A DNA stretch of 64,000 bases from Pseudoips prasinana (Eukaryota > Arthropoda > Insecta > Lepidoptera > Nolidae): NCBI GenBank assembly GCA_951640165.1, contig OX621258.1, positions 7,897,501-7,961,500 on the forward strand, in the 5' to 3' direction. The notes under the pieces are model-generated. The model saw nothing but the letters and a program-made list of their open reading frames with translations. It did not search any database and was not told the origin of the DNA. Shown one piece after another: positions 53,503 to 64,000 of this stretch (positions are counted from its first letter, which is position 1; every line of letters starts with the position of its first letter). The position numbers and the translations under genes were made by a program.

Positions 53503-54537
53503 TATAGATAGCATTATTCACCTCTAAAAATTTACATTGCCATCTAAATTACTAAGTCAGCCACAATTAAAGAGTTATCTTACTAGTTATCTTCTATGTA
53601 GGCCACTCTAAATACAACATGGTGGTTATTTCACCTACAATCATTGTGATACTCGTATATTATCTAGTTCCAAATAAATGTTTTTTGTATTTATTATAAA
53701 ATGACATATTAATAAACCAGGTACCTAAAAAAATTCGCAATCATCCAAAAATAAAGATCTTTTTTAAACTTTCCACCAATCTTCACCAAAAATAGTGTAT
53801 CTAGCGCTCGGCGGCCGCTGCCGCAGCACGCTCGCGCGCCTTCGCCCTCTATATGGTCACAGTTCTAACCTAACCTAACCCAAATAATTTCCTATTTTTA
53901 TTTAATAAATTAGGTGGCAATGTATAAAGAAGAAGGACAAGTTAAGACTTAAGATAATTGTTGATTATTTTCGCTTTCTATAGAATATATAGTTAACGTT
54001 GTAAAAAAGACGAATTACTTTGTTAGAGGCGATCTCATTAACTTGTGGCTTAGTTATAAAATGAGAAGTTTGATCATGTGGCTAATAAAGACATGTGTGG
54101 CTTAACTTATAATTTGTCGTAAACAATATCTTATACCAACATGAAGTCGAAAGTCAGTCCGTGGTCAGTCGTCAGTTGGGTTTGAACTCGAGACCACTGA
54201 CTCCACGCTACCACGCTGGCTATTTATATAGCTTGGTGTATTTCCTTAGAAATTCCCCGATACAGATAAACACCGGTTAATAAACAATAAACATATTATT
54301 GTTTTGATAAATTAATTAATGAACTATTTATCAGGAATGTTTAATAGACGCAAGAAGAAAATATAAACAGTACTAAGTTCAACTATAAGTGTTAATATGC
54401 CTTTCAATTTATTTCGTTCATAAATCATTAATTTTAATTGGCTCTGTAATAATACAAAGAAGGGTTTAAATATGGTTGTACGGTTAGGCGATTGTTCTTC
54501 GAAATCTAGCTCAAATAATTAAATAAATTATAATCTT
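53503..54537. other. AT-rich intergenic sequence
   Basis: No gene was seen. A GC-rich spot near 53815-53850 and a CCTAACCTAACCC run near 53871 stand out. Confidence 0.4.
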
Positions 54538-54620
54538 GAGACAACTAACATTCTGCCATCTGATCCCAAACGAGGCAGAGCCTGTACTATGGCAACCAGA
54601 CAACTAATAAACCTACTTAC
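54538..54620 (-). repeat. SINE family 2, 3' end fragment
   Basis: It reads GCCATCTGATCCCAAACGAG and then CTATGGCAACCAGACAAC in reverse orientation. Confidence 0.6.
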
Positions 54621-54623
54621 ATA

Positions 54624-54947
54624 TCTATTATACATATAATAAAACGTAGGCAAGTCAAAACTGTACATTAAATATTTTTTTAAAAGGATACTTGGGCCGT
54701 GATCTATAGTCGAAGTCGAAACCAAAAATATAGTTTTTAGATTTTTTGTCGGTGTGTCTGTTTGTCTGTATGTATGTCCGGGCTAAACTCAAAAAGTACA
54801 GCATGGATTTACTTCAAATTTTGCATGAACAACACACGGCCGGGTCAACATATAGGCTACCTACATATTATCACGCTATCACCTACGGAGGAGGAGCTAT
54901 GATAATTAATAAAATTTAACGCGGGTAAAACCGCGGGGCAAAGCTAC
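54624..54947 (+). mobile_element. Helitron family B, 3' terminus mutated
   Basis: It starts A|TCTATTATACATATAATAA and has the GCGGGTAAAACCGC hairpin. The end reads CTAC instead of CTAG. Confidence 0.83.
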
Positions 54948-55274
54948 TTTAAAATACATGCATATCACACTCACACTAATATTATGAAGTCGAAAGATTG
55001 TGACTGTGTGACTGTGTGAGTATGAATGTTTGTTACTTCTTCACGCAAAAACTACCGAACTGGTAATATAGTAATATGTCCCACGCAGATGGCAAGACTC
55101 TATTGAAACTGGCCGCCGTGGTGGAAATTCGATAATTCTGTAATTAAAAACGCTGAACGGGAGTCAAATAAGAGGCGAAAAGCGATTTATAATTTGTGAA
55201 ATAATTTGTTTAGAAAATATACTAACTAATTTGTCTAGAAAAATACTATACCGACTGCACAGTAATACAAAGTA

Positions 55275-55409
55275 CAGACGTCAGCACATGCAGCTACCCC
55301 AATCTGTCAATTTTTTTTTATAGATTTTCAACGTTATCACAAAAGCATGAGGTTCACTTTCAATTGGGAAAATTTGACAGATTGGGGAACCTTGATGTGC
55401 TGGCGTCTG
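55275..55409. mobile_element. TA-target MITE
   Basis: A 135-bp copy flanked by TA and matching 50520-50654 in reverse. Confidence 0.87.
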
Positions 55410-55449
55410 TATAACCAGCCAACATATATACTTTATAACCTAAACAAAC

Positions 55450-56157
55450 AATGAGTTTAGCCCGGACATACATACAGACAAAAATTCTAAAAACTATAGT
55501 TTTGGTTTCGATATCGATTGTAAATCACGCCCCAAGTATCCTTTAAAAAAAATATTCAATGTACAGTTTTGACTTTCTTACGATTTTATTATATGTATAG
55601 ATAAGATCACAGCTCCTCCCCCGTAGGTGATAGTGTGATAATATATAGCCTATATGTTGACCCGACATCTTAGTAATATTAATGCAAAATTTGAAGTTAA
55701 TCCATGCAGTAGTTTTTGAGTTTAGCGCGGACATACATACAGACAAACAGACAAACAGACAAAAATTCTAAAAACTATAGTTTTGGTTTCGATATCGATT
55801 GTAATTCACGCCCCAAGTATCCTTTTAAAAAAATATTCAAAGTACAGTTTTGACTTTCCTACGATTTTATTATATGTATAAATAAGATCACAGCTCCTCC
55901 CCCGTAGGTGATAGCGTGATAATATATAGCCTATATGTTGACCCCACATCTTAGTAATATTAATGCAAAATTTGAAGTTAATCCATGCAGTCGTTTTTGA
56001 GTTTAGCCCGGACATACATACAGACAAACAGACAAGTATTCTAAAAACTACAGTTTTGGTTTCGATATCGATTGTAGATCACGCCCAGAGTATCCTTTTA
56101 AAAAAATATTCAATGTACAGTTTTGACTTTCCTACGATTTTATTATATGTATAGATA
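55450..56157 (-). repeat. Tandem array of three truncated Helitron family B copies
   Basis: The head-to-tail units begin about 55450 (partial), 55604 and 55885, a 281-base period. Each has AGATCACAGCTCCTCCCCCG at one end and CCTACGATTTTATTATATG at the other. The 3' hairpin and CTAG are missing from all three. Confidence 0.85.
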
Positions 56158-56212
56158 ATAATAATAATATCCTGGGACATTATTCACACATGGTCATTTG
56201 ATCCCAAACTAA
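56158..56212 (-). repeat. SINE family 2, 3' end fragment
   Basis: It reads AATATCCTGGGACATTATTC and then GATCCCAAACTAAGCA, cut off by the LINE. Confidence 0.65.
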
Positions 56213-57332
56213 GCAAGATCTCAATGCCCTCAACACTTACTTTTCACAGCCACCAGTCGCATTGGGTGCCACCACCAAATCTTCAACTCTTAGATACCTC
56301 TCTAACCTTTCAATGCCAGATTGTACTTCTTTCTCTTTTACAGCAGTTACTGAGCGAGATATCAAACACTCCTTCCGATCTATATCCACCAAAGCTGTAG
56401 GAGTTGACGGGCTCCAGCTACAGATTATCTTCCTTATCCTAGAGGAACTTGCTCCTATCATAACTCACCTTATTAACTTCTCCCTGGAGACAAGTTCCTT
56501 CCCTTCTATTTTAAAAAAGGCCCTTATTCTACCGCTTCCTAAATCTGCCAATCCTTCTTCTTCCTTATCCCAGTACCGACCAATTTCTATCCTTCCTATC
56601 CTATCCAAAGTCCTTGAAAGAGTTGTAAACCAGCAACTCTCTTGGTATCTCGGTTCCGAAGGCCTGCTGAGTCCCTTCCAATCAGGTTTCCGACCTGGCC
56701 ATAGCACTGCCACAGCTCTGGTCAAAATAACAGATGACATCCGATTGGCCATTGAGCGGAAATCACTAACGGTTATGGTGTTACTGGATTTCAGCAGCGC
56801 TTTTAATTCAGTTGACTTTGACATCCTTCTCGTTATCCTGTCCTCTCTAAATATCTCGTCTTCAGTAATTTTGTGGTTTGACTCTTATCTTCGAGGGTGC
56901 TCGCAGTCGGTGCGTCACGACGAGGCTACCTCCGAGTGGTGTAATCTTGCTGCAGGTGTTCCTCAAGGTGGCATACTCTCTCCTCTTCTCTTCTCGGTAT
57001 TTATCAATGCTATTACCAAAATTAGCTCTTCTAATTACCATCTTTACGCAGATGACCTGCAGCTTTATCGTCACTTTAAAGTGGAGGATTTTAGTTTTGG
57101 GATTGGGCCAAAAGCTTTGGCCTTCTGGTAAACCCATCTAAGGCACAAGCTCTCATTATTGGTGGCCAGTATATGCTTAACACGATAGCATATATATGTC
57201 CACCTCCAGTAATTTATGATGACGTTCCCATAACTTATTCCAAATGTGCCAAAAACCTTGGAATATTTATTGACTGCACATTATCATGGTCCGAACACGT
57301 TGCAGAAGTAAGCAGGAGAGTTATTTAGAGAG
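56213..57332 (+). mobile_element. LINE reverse-transcriptase fragment, frameshifted
   Basis: The frame runs from about 56213 through ISTKAVGVDGLQ, YRPISILPILSKVLERVV, FQSGFRPGHSTATALVKITD, LLDFSSAFNSVDFD, GVPQGGILSPLLF and the catalytic YADD (YHLYADDLQLY). A frameshift near 57100 moves it to SFGLLVNPSKAQALIIGG and NLGIFIDCTLSWSEHVAEV, with a stop at about 57329. RT blocks 0 to 7 are present, the endonuclease is missing. It is a jockey/CR1-type pseudogene. Confidence 0.85.
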
Positions 57333-57419
57333 AATTAGCACCCATTTATTGAGTCTGAAAGTTGGCAGTGTTCCAGCCCCGTGCCCCAGAGCCCACGTAA
57401 AGGTCTTGTACCCAAACTT

Positions 57420-58204
57420 TGGCATTTAGCATTTTCTAAAGGCAAAGCAAAGGAGCTCACCTCGTATAACAGCCGTTTACAGTATTTTAAGATGCACACT
57501 TTATCTATGCGTAGAAATATCACAGATGCTCTCTTCTTTTACAAGCTGGTAAGAAACAAAATTGACTGCTCTAACCTATTGAACCAAATAAGATTTCACG
57601 CACCTTCGAGATATCCTCGCAATACTATCACACCGCTTTGTCCACCCCTACGAAGAACCGTTCTTGGTGCTAATTCCCCAATACCCAGATTATGTAAATT
57701 GTTAAACAGCTGTAGTGACATTATTGATTTGCATCACGACAATATTACTAAATTTACCAAAATTATAATTCAATATTTTTCCCAAAAATAAAATGTGTGA
57801 GTTTAATCTATTAATTAACAATTTTAATTAAGTTATTTTAAATTAATTAATTATATGTTAGATGTAAGTAGGTATATAAAAAATGTTGTACACTTTGTTC
57901 TATAGTATTTTTTATTTATTTCTATGTATACTAATAATATGAATATTTTAGATTTTAATTTAATATTAAGCTATCTTATCTGAATTATGTATTATTTTAA
58001 ATGTTGATTTTATTTGTGTTTAGATGTTTTATTTTTATCATGTTATAATTATAATTATTTTTTTTGCACTGTTAACTGTATTTTTGCATGTGGTGTTAAC
58101 CAGTAAGTGATTGTTACATTTAAGCAAGCATATTGTCATCACAAACGAATAATAGTATTAATGTAAACAATCGTTGGTTAATCAAATAAATAAATAAATA
58201 AATA
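57420..58204 (+). mobile_element. LINE C-terminal insertion with (AAAT)n tail
   Basis: It encodes YNSRLQYFKMHTLSMRRNIT, LVRNKIDCSNLLNQIRFHAP and LRRTVLGANSPIPRLCKLLN to a stop at 57791, then a 3' UTR and (AAAT)n. AACT flanks both sides (57416-57419 and just after the tail). Confidence 0.8.
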
Positions 58205-58577
58205 ACTCTTACCGGTCATGACAGCTAGATCGCCCCTCAGACCTTGGCAGTCAGGGATAGTTAGCGCAGGCTCAGGTGACTGACGTAGAGATGCATGAGA
58301 GGGTCGTTATTAGGGGCGTTATGTGCAACTGGCGTTCTACATTAATATCCATTCAAACCTTCGATCAATAATTTATTGATCGAAGATTCAACCCATTGGA
58401 ATCGGAGAGGGCATGTTCCTCTATAATTATAATAGGAAATGCATTTATTTAAGTTGGCGTGGTTGGTAAATACTTGCCTTTCATGCCGCAGGTCGTGAGT
58501 TTGATTCCTGCCCAGGACAGATATTTGTGTGCATGAACATGTCTGTTTGTCCTGAGTCTGGGTGTAATCTATATATT

Positions 58578-58910
<333 letters not shown>

Positions 58911-59289
58911 TATGTATTTACAAAAGAAAATGAATTATATGTAGTATATCAGTAATATAGATTGGTTTGGGATCAGATGGCCGTGTGTGAATAATGTCCC
59001 AGGATATTGATTACTAGTGTTGCTGTCCAGTTATTAAGTTCATCCATTTACTTTGGATAGAACAGTCTAGACGCGATGTTATCATGATGACATTGCTATC
59101 GATGGCCCGTGCAGAACGATAGTTCAAGTTCAAGTTCTTTATTGCATTCATGTGTTACAATAGGTGTTTATGTACAAAATTTGTGTCAAACATGAACCCT
59201 GTTAGGGTGCTGCAAATACATTTTGTTATAACAATCTTCAGCATTATTCTTAACATTGTTAGAGAACAATTTTTTTATTTTTTTTATTA

Positions 59290-59540
59290 ATAATAATATC
59301 TAGGGACAATGTCACTCAGATCATCCTAGCCCCAAACTAAGCAAAGCTTGTACTATGGGTACCAGGCGACGATATACATACTTATATAGATAGATAAATA
59401 CTTATATACATAGAAAACATCCATGACTCAGAAACAAATATTCGTGCTCATCACACAAATATTTGCACCTGCCGGGATTCAAACCCGGGACCACCAGCTT
59501 CGTAGGCAGGAGCACTACCAACTAGGCCACGGTGACCGCC
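59290..59540 (-). mobile_element. SINE family 1
   Basis: A full-length minus-strand copy. Its head reads GGCGGTCACCGTGGCCTAGT, and the B box is GTTTGAATCC-like with one change. Confidence 0.85.
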
Positions 59541-59659
59541 ATTTTACCATGACAGCATTGAAACCATCCGTGCCTCCTCCGCAACTCAGTGCACTAGTCT
59601 CTAGGAAGCTTCCTGATACTGTTATACTGACTTACTTAAACATTTGGGCAGTGGTTTCT

Positions 59660-60208
59660 TTTTAGGGTTCCGTAGCGAAATGGCAAAAAAAGGAACCCTT
59701 ATAGATTCCTCATGCCTGTCTGTCCGTCCGTATGTCACAGCCACTTGTTTCCGAAACTATAAGAGCTGTACTGTTGAAACTTGGTAAGTAGATGTATTCT
59801 GTGAACCGCATTAAGATTATCACACAAAAATAGAAAAATAACAATAATTTTGGGGGGTCCCCATACATAGAACTGAAACTCAAAAATAATTTTCATCGTA
59901 CCTATACATGTGGGGTGTCTATGGATAGGTCTTCAAAAATGATATAGAGGTTTCTAATATCATTTTTTTCTAAACTGAATAGTTTGCGCGAGAGACACTT
60001 CCAAAGTGGTAAAATGAGTGTCCCCCCCCCCCCTGTAACTTCTAAAGTAAGAGAATGATAAAACTAAAAAAATATATGATGATCTAGCAAGTAGTTTTTT
60101 TTAATACGTCATAAATCGTAAACCGTAATTTGATTACATTTAATCAACTGAAATACTTGCTGCTACGGATCCCATCATGGGCGAGTCCGACTCGCACTTG
60201 GCCGGTTT
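59660..60208 (-). repeat. Dispersed 'gggttccgta' repeat, family B
   Basis: It starts TTTAGGGTTCCGTAGCG and ends GCTGCTACGGATCCCATC, then GAGTCCGACTCGCACTTGGC. It is a reverse copy of 45310-45897. Confidence 0.8.
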
Positions 60209-60499
60209 TCAGTATTTTTTTCGTCGCTCACCCCAGCCACACCACTCCCTGCCCTAAACAGAGTTATTGTTTACATATATTGTATAAATAACTTATAATT
60301 AAGGTATAACAATGTCAATATATATATGGACAGTGGTTATCCTAATGTCAGAGTTGTTCAAGCCGCCCAGTAGGCCTCTGACATGGCTTAACGACTGTTG
60401 TCTAATAGCTACAACCGGGACTGACAGCGTATCCATCGTCACCCATCTATGGACTGACCGCGAGCCTAGTTGCTTAACCACGCCATTCACTTAGTACTA

Positions 60500-60700
60500 T
60501 AAAATAAATAAAATAAAAAAGGTTTTTATTCACGTAGACTTCAAAAAAGCGCTTGTAAATAGTCAGAACATGTTTGTAGTATTATAGTTGTATACATTAT
60601 TATTTCTAGTAACATAGATATTTAGGTACACATGTATTGATAGTATTAAAACATTAATAAAATTTATTTTATAACAGCAATGATATTTTTACTGACGAGA
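60500..60700 (-). mobile_element. LINE 3' end fragment
   Basis: It reads AAAAAAGGTTTTTATTCACG and then GCGCTTGTAAATAGTCAGAA, the same 3' UTR as 39270, and holds the uninterrupted Helitron target near 60598. Confidence 0.7.
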
Positions 60701-60759
60701 GCAACTGGTTATGAGCGTGTAATTATCAGTATGTTATACTGAAACTGAAACATACAGTG

Positions 60760-60870
60760 TTTTTGGAACGAAGTTCCTTATCGCGCGTTGTGAAAGGGGG
60801 CTAGACGGAAAAAAATCTTACGAAAAGTTGTCACGACACTTTTTGCAGCTGTGCGGCGTGCGCATGTTTC

Positions 60871-60910
<40 letters not shown>

Positions 60911-61063
60911 AGAAAGCAAGCCAGATATTTTCATTTCTATTTCGCATTGAACAGTGTGGTGTCGCGACGATTATTTTTGTTGAGTGTATACAGGTTTTTT
61001 GTACATAATAAATAATAAGAAATAACTTCGTTCCATCGGGGTGTCCTTGGACACCTCTCAAGT
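60760..61063. mobile_element. MITE-like element with GGAACGAAGTT ends
   Basis: It is the reverse copy of 7588-7905 with a (TC)n core at 60880-60907 and the palindrome GGTGTCcttGGACACC near its right end. Confidence 0.7.
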
Positions 61064-61264
61064 GGTTCATTATAACTGACTCCCAGCTGATTTGTAGACC
61101 GCATCCTCTATGTGGGGTCTACTGGTCTGATCACTGGATTAAGCCTCGATAATGTCGTTCTTTAAACGAGGTTTAAGAAGAGTACTAATCTCACGCTAGG
61201 CAACGTTTTGCTGAGCCCCATGGCATCGCGAATGTCCATGAGTAGCGCTTACCACTTCCCATCA

Positions 61265-61507
61265 GGGGCTCTACCGGCTAAGTTGCTGAACATCGATTTC
61301 TTAAATGGCGTTCAAATAAATAAAGGTTAAAAATGACTTAATCAATCGTTAAATCGGCTTCCATGAGCACATGTGACGTCATAAATTGTACGGAATCGAT
61401 TGTCAACGTTGTAGCCGATTTAACGATTGATTAAGTCATTTTTAACCTTTATTTATTTGAACGCCATTTAAGAACTCGATGTTCGGCGGCTTAGCCGGTA
61501 GAGCCCC
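61265..61507. mobile_element. MITE-A
   Basis: A 243-bp element opening GGGGCTCTACCGGCTAAG and closing with the exact inverse CTTAGCCGGTAGAGCCCC. The long internal arms are as in the 43823 copy. Confidence 0.9.
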
Positions 61508-61714
61508 AGGATGTTCGCTAGCTCATCTGCCTCGAAAAGCAATAATAATAATAAAAGTACCAAATATTATTCACTGTTAGTGTCGCTCTGCAACATGCGC
61601 GCTAGGGTCACCACTGGAGATCATCCGAATGTAAACAGAAGATATAATTTTATAAGAAATAAAATATCCACAGAAGGTTCACTTTAAATTAATAAATAAG
61701 AATAGAGGCTATAA

Positions 61715-62190
61715 TGCCCGCTTGAGTATGTTTCGCCGGACCGTCTCAACCGGGCCGTGTTGAAACCGGTAGTAGATCAACCTGCTGAGTTTGTTTCGTT
61801 GGGTCTTCTCAGTTGGGGCGCGTTGGATCCGGTGGTAGCATTAAAGCGTGACCGTCGTTTTAAACACAAGGTCCGTTATAATAATAATACTGAATTCATA
61901 CCTTCATATTGACAGAACCATTCAGACAATATGTAGTTAAATTTAAATTTCAATACATAATATTAAAAACTTCAACTAAACATAATCTCCTTGACAATAA
62001 CTTAATACAAGCTAGCTAAATGTCACTACCATTATAAAATAAATTGTATAAATGATTTAACATTCCGTGTACCTAAGTATCTGTAATAAGTAACTAGAAA
62101 TAATAACTGTATTACTACAAACATGTTCTGACTATTTACAAGCGCTTTTTTAAAGTCTACGTGAATAAAAACCTTTTTTATTTATTATTT
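61715..62190 (+). mobile_element. LINE 3' end fragment with conserved C-terminal peptide
   Basis: The plus frame reads [37 protein letters not shown] and runs to a TGA near 61911. The 3' UTR follows and ends in ACCTTTTTTATTTATTATT. Confidence 0.72.
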
Positions 62191-62272
62191 ATTTTAATAC
62201 CTACCTGTTCTAGCTGTTATAAAGTAGGTATAACCTGTCCTTTTTTCGCAAAACTTTTAATATGGAGCTACT

Positions 62273-63826
62273 TGTCGGGGCCAAATGCTGGCCGACTTCA
62301 TGGAGAAGGAGGGACTCTTTATGATGAATTTCTTCTTCAGGAAGCCGGATCACCGCAAATGGACCTGGGTGAGCCCCGATGGTAAAACTAAAGATGAGAT
62401 AGACTTTATCTTGTCGACGAGACGACAGATGTTCAATGATGTCTCCGTGATCAATGCGGTTAAAACCGGGAGCGATCACAGACTGGTCAGAGGCTCATTG
62501 AACCTTAATGTCAAACTCCAGAGGTCCCGACTGATAAAGTCTACGCTCCGACCCTTACCTATCCACGTCCAAAACCCCGAACCATTTCAGCTCGAACTGC
62601 AAAACCGTTTCGAATGCCTAGCAGACTGCGAGGAAGTGAACTCATACTATGACAGGCTCGTAGAAGCTGTCCATACGGCTGGGTCTAAGGTCTTCAAGGC
62701 CCGTCGTACAAACAGAACTAAAAAGATCTCTGACTTTACCCTGCAACTTATGGAAGATAGACGGAAAATGGTTCTGACATCCCCAGATGATGCTACCAGA
62801 TATCGGCAGCTCAACAGACAGATCTCAAAGTCTTTGACTCGCGACACGCGGCAATTTAATACAATTAGTATTAAAGAGGCCATCGAGCGGAACAAAGGCT
62901 CCAAAGTGTTCGCAAGAGCTCTGTCTGTTGGAAAGAGCCAACTGACGAAGCTGAAGACTGAGGATGGTAGAATCGTCACGTCTAAACCTGAGTTGCTGGG
63001 AGAGATCGAGAAGTTCTACGGACAGTTATATACGACAACACAGCCACCTGTCAAAAGTCATGCCTCAAATCCCAGAGCACGACTAACCCGACATTACACC
63101 GAAGACATCCCGGACGTCAGCCTGTACGAGATTAGAATGGCTCTCAAACAACTCAAGAACAACAAGGCGCCTGGTGATGATGGAGTTACAGCAGAGCTTC
63201 TGAAGGCGGGTGGTACACCAATCCTACGGGCCCTTCAGAAGTTATTTAACTCCGTCATACTAGATGGTCAAACGCCACAAACATGGCACAGAAGTGTGGT
63301 GGTGCTCTTCTTCAAAAACAGCGACAAAACCCTATTGAAGAATTATAGACCCATCACACTGCTGAGCCATGTTTACAAGTTGTTTTCGAGGGTCGTTACG
63401 AATCGTCTCGCGCGCAGGTTTGACGACTTCCAGCCTCCCGAACAAGCCGGTTTCCGAAAAGGCTTTAGCACCATAGACCACATACATACGCTGCGGCAAG
63501 TTATACAGAAGACCGAAGAGTACAACAAGCCACTGTGCTTAGCGTTTGTGGACTATGAGAAAGCCTTTGATTCTATCGAAACATGGGCCGTGCTGAGGTC
63601 TCTCATAAGGTGCCAAATTGACTACCGGTATATCGAGGTGATAAAGTGTTTGTATGAAAACGCCACTATGTCAGTGCGACTCCAGGACCAGATCTCGAAA
63701 CCTATCCACTCTCAGCGGGGCGTGAGACAGGGAGATGTTATATCTCCGAAACTGTTCACCGCTGCATTGGAAGACGTCTTCAAGCTTCTGGACTGGAAAG
63801 GCTTTGGCATCAATGTCAATCTCTAT
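62273..63826 (+). mobile_element. RTE-type non-LTR retrotransposon, truncated at both ends
   Basis: The frame (ATG at 62285 to a stop at 63832) begins inside the AP-like endonuclease (RKWTWVSPDGKTKDEIDFIL, then GSDHRLVRG). It then carries the reverse transcriptase (LKNNKAPGDDGVTAELLKAG, NYRPITLLSHVYKLFSRVV, EQAGFRKGFSTIDHIHTLRQ, AFVDYEKAFDSIE, GVRQGDVISPKLF). It stops before the FADD block, so it lacks the catalytic aspartate pair. The 3' ends scattered at 34.5, 35.5, 38.5 and 47.1 kb encode the missing RTE C terminus. 5' truncation is usual for LINEs, but loss of the 3' end here is by rearrangement. Confidence 0.87.
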
Positions 63827-63837
63827 CTATAATCTAT

Positions 63838-64000
63838 CTATAATCTTGGCCCGAGAGTGTCTCTAAGAGAAAAATTCAAAGAGGTCAACATTCTAACTGT
63901 ACCATCTCAGTATATATATGAAAACTTACTATATGTGCATAAAAATATCGATTCCTTCTGTAAAAGGAGCGATACACATAATGTAAATACTAGATATAAG
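63838..64000 (+). mobile_element. Fragment of the 11.6-kb LINE family, cut by the window edge
   Basis: It encodes LGPRVSLREKFKEVNILTVP and then SFCKRSDTHNVNTRYK, nearly identical to residues of the LINE at 11592-12799. It joins the RTE fragment through a short TCTATAA repeat. Confidence 0.85.

Larger units (their letters stand above)
54624..55451. repeat. Inverted segmental duplication 1, right arm
   Basis: This is the uninterrupted partner of 50479-52613. It starts with a Helitron family B at 54624-54947, then the Lep1 5' fragment, the CCGCCGTGGTGG stretch and the MITE at 55275-55409. Confidence 0.88.

Overview
The window looks like euchromatic, AT-rich DNA from a moth or butterfly (Lepidoptera). 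The evidence is spliced genes with GT-AG introns, a reading frame resembling moth ommochrome-binding protein, Helitrons with the TC...CTRR ends typical of lepidopteran families, many tRNA-derived SINEs, and decayed non-LTR, BEL/Pao and Tc1-like elements. The species cannot be named from the sequence alone. Nothing in it is bacterial, and there is no CRISPR array, operon or rRNA gene.

Three host genes are supported. (1) A peroxiredoxin-like 2B / prostamide-prostaglandin F synthase gene (PRXL2B, formerly FAM213B) runs on the plus strand from its first visible exon at 6644 to a stop at 25948. It has five visible exons with matching phases. The exon or exons carrying the thioredoxin-like active site are not in view and probably lie left of the window. 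(2) A three-exon gene at 36413-41780 encodes a 290-residue secreted alanine-rich protein, probably cuticular or another extracellular structural protein, with a TATA box and initiator upstream. (3) An ommochrome-binding-protein-like gene has its whole reading frame in one exon at 48834-49715 and an upstream non-coding exon not firmly located.

Most of the rest is transposable-element material. At 1-4630 (minus) a BEL/Pao retrotransposon polyprotein is open over 1543 codons and leaves the window just before its last catalytic residue. From 6.7 to 25.9 kb the PRXL2B introns hold a hAT MITE with a perfect 8-bp target duplication, a non-LTR RT, a satellite of about 155 bp per unit, several Helitrons, and a near-identical 1.49-kb tandem duplication. 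Between 26 and 36 kb are a 28-bp minisatellite, a 1.45-kb TIR transposon remnant, foldback elements and a Tc1-like pseudogene interrupted by an RTE 3' end. The structural-protein gene has a Helitron 13 bases after its first exon and a 600-bp tandem duplication in intron 1. From 43.7 to 44.7 kb four elements are nested in one another. From 50.5 to 58.7 kb there are two inverted segmental duplications, each with one arm split by a later LINE insertion. The window ends in a 5'-truncated RTE element joined to a fragment of a different LINE family.

The genes do not form a pathway or cluster. The main theme is how nested insertions and duplications built the introns and intergenic space. Element boundaries were read by eye from terminal motifs and copy-to-copy comparison within the window, so most are good to a few bases and some, as noted, only to tens of bases.
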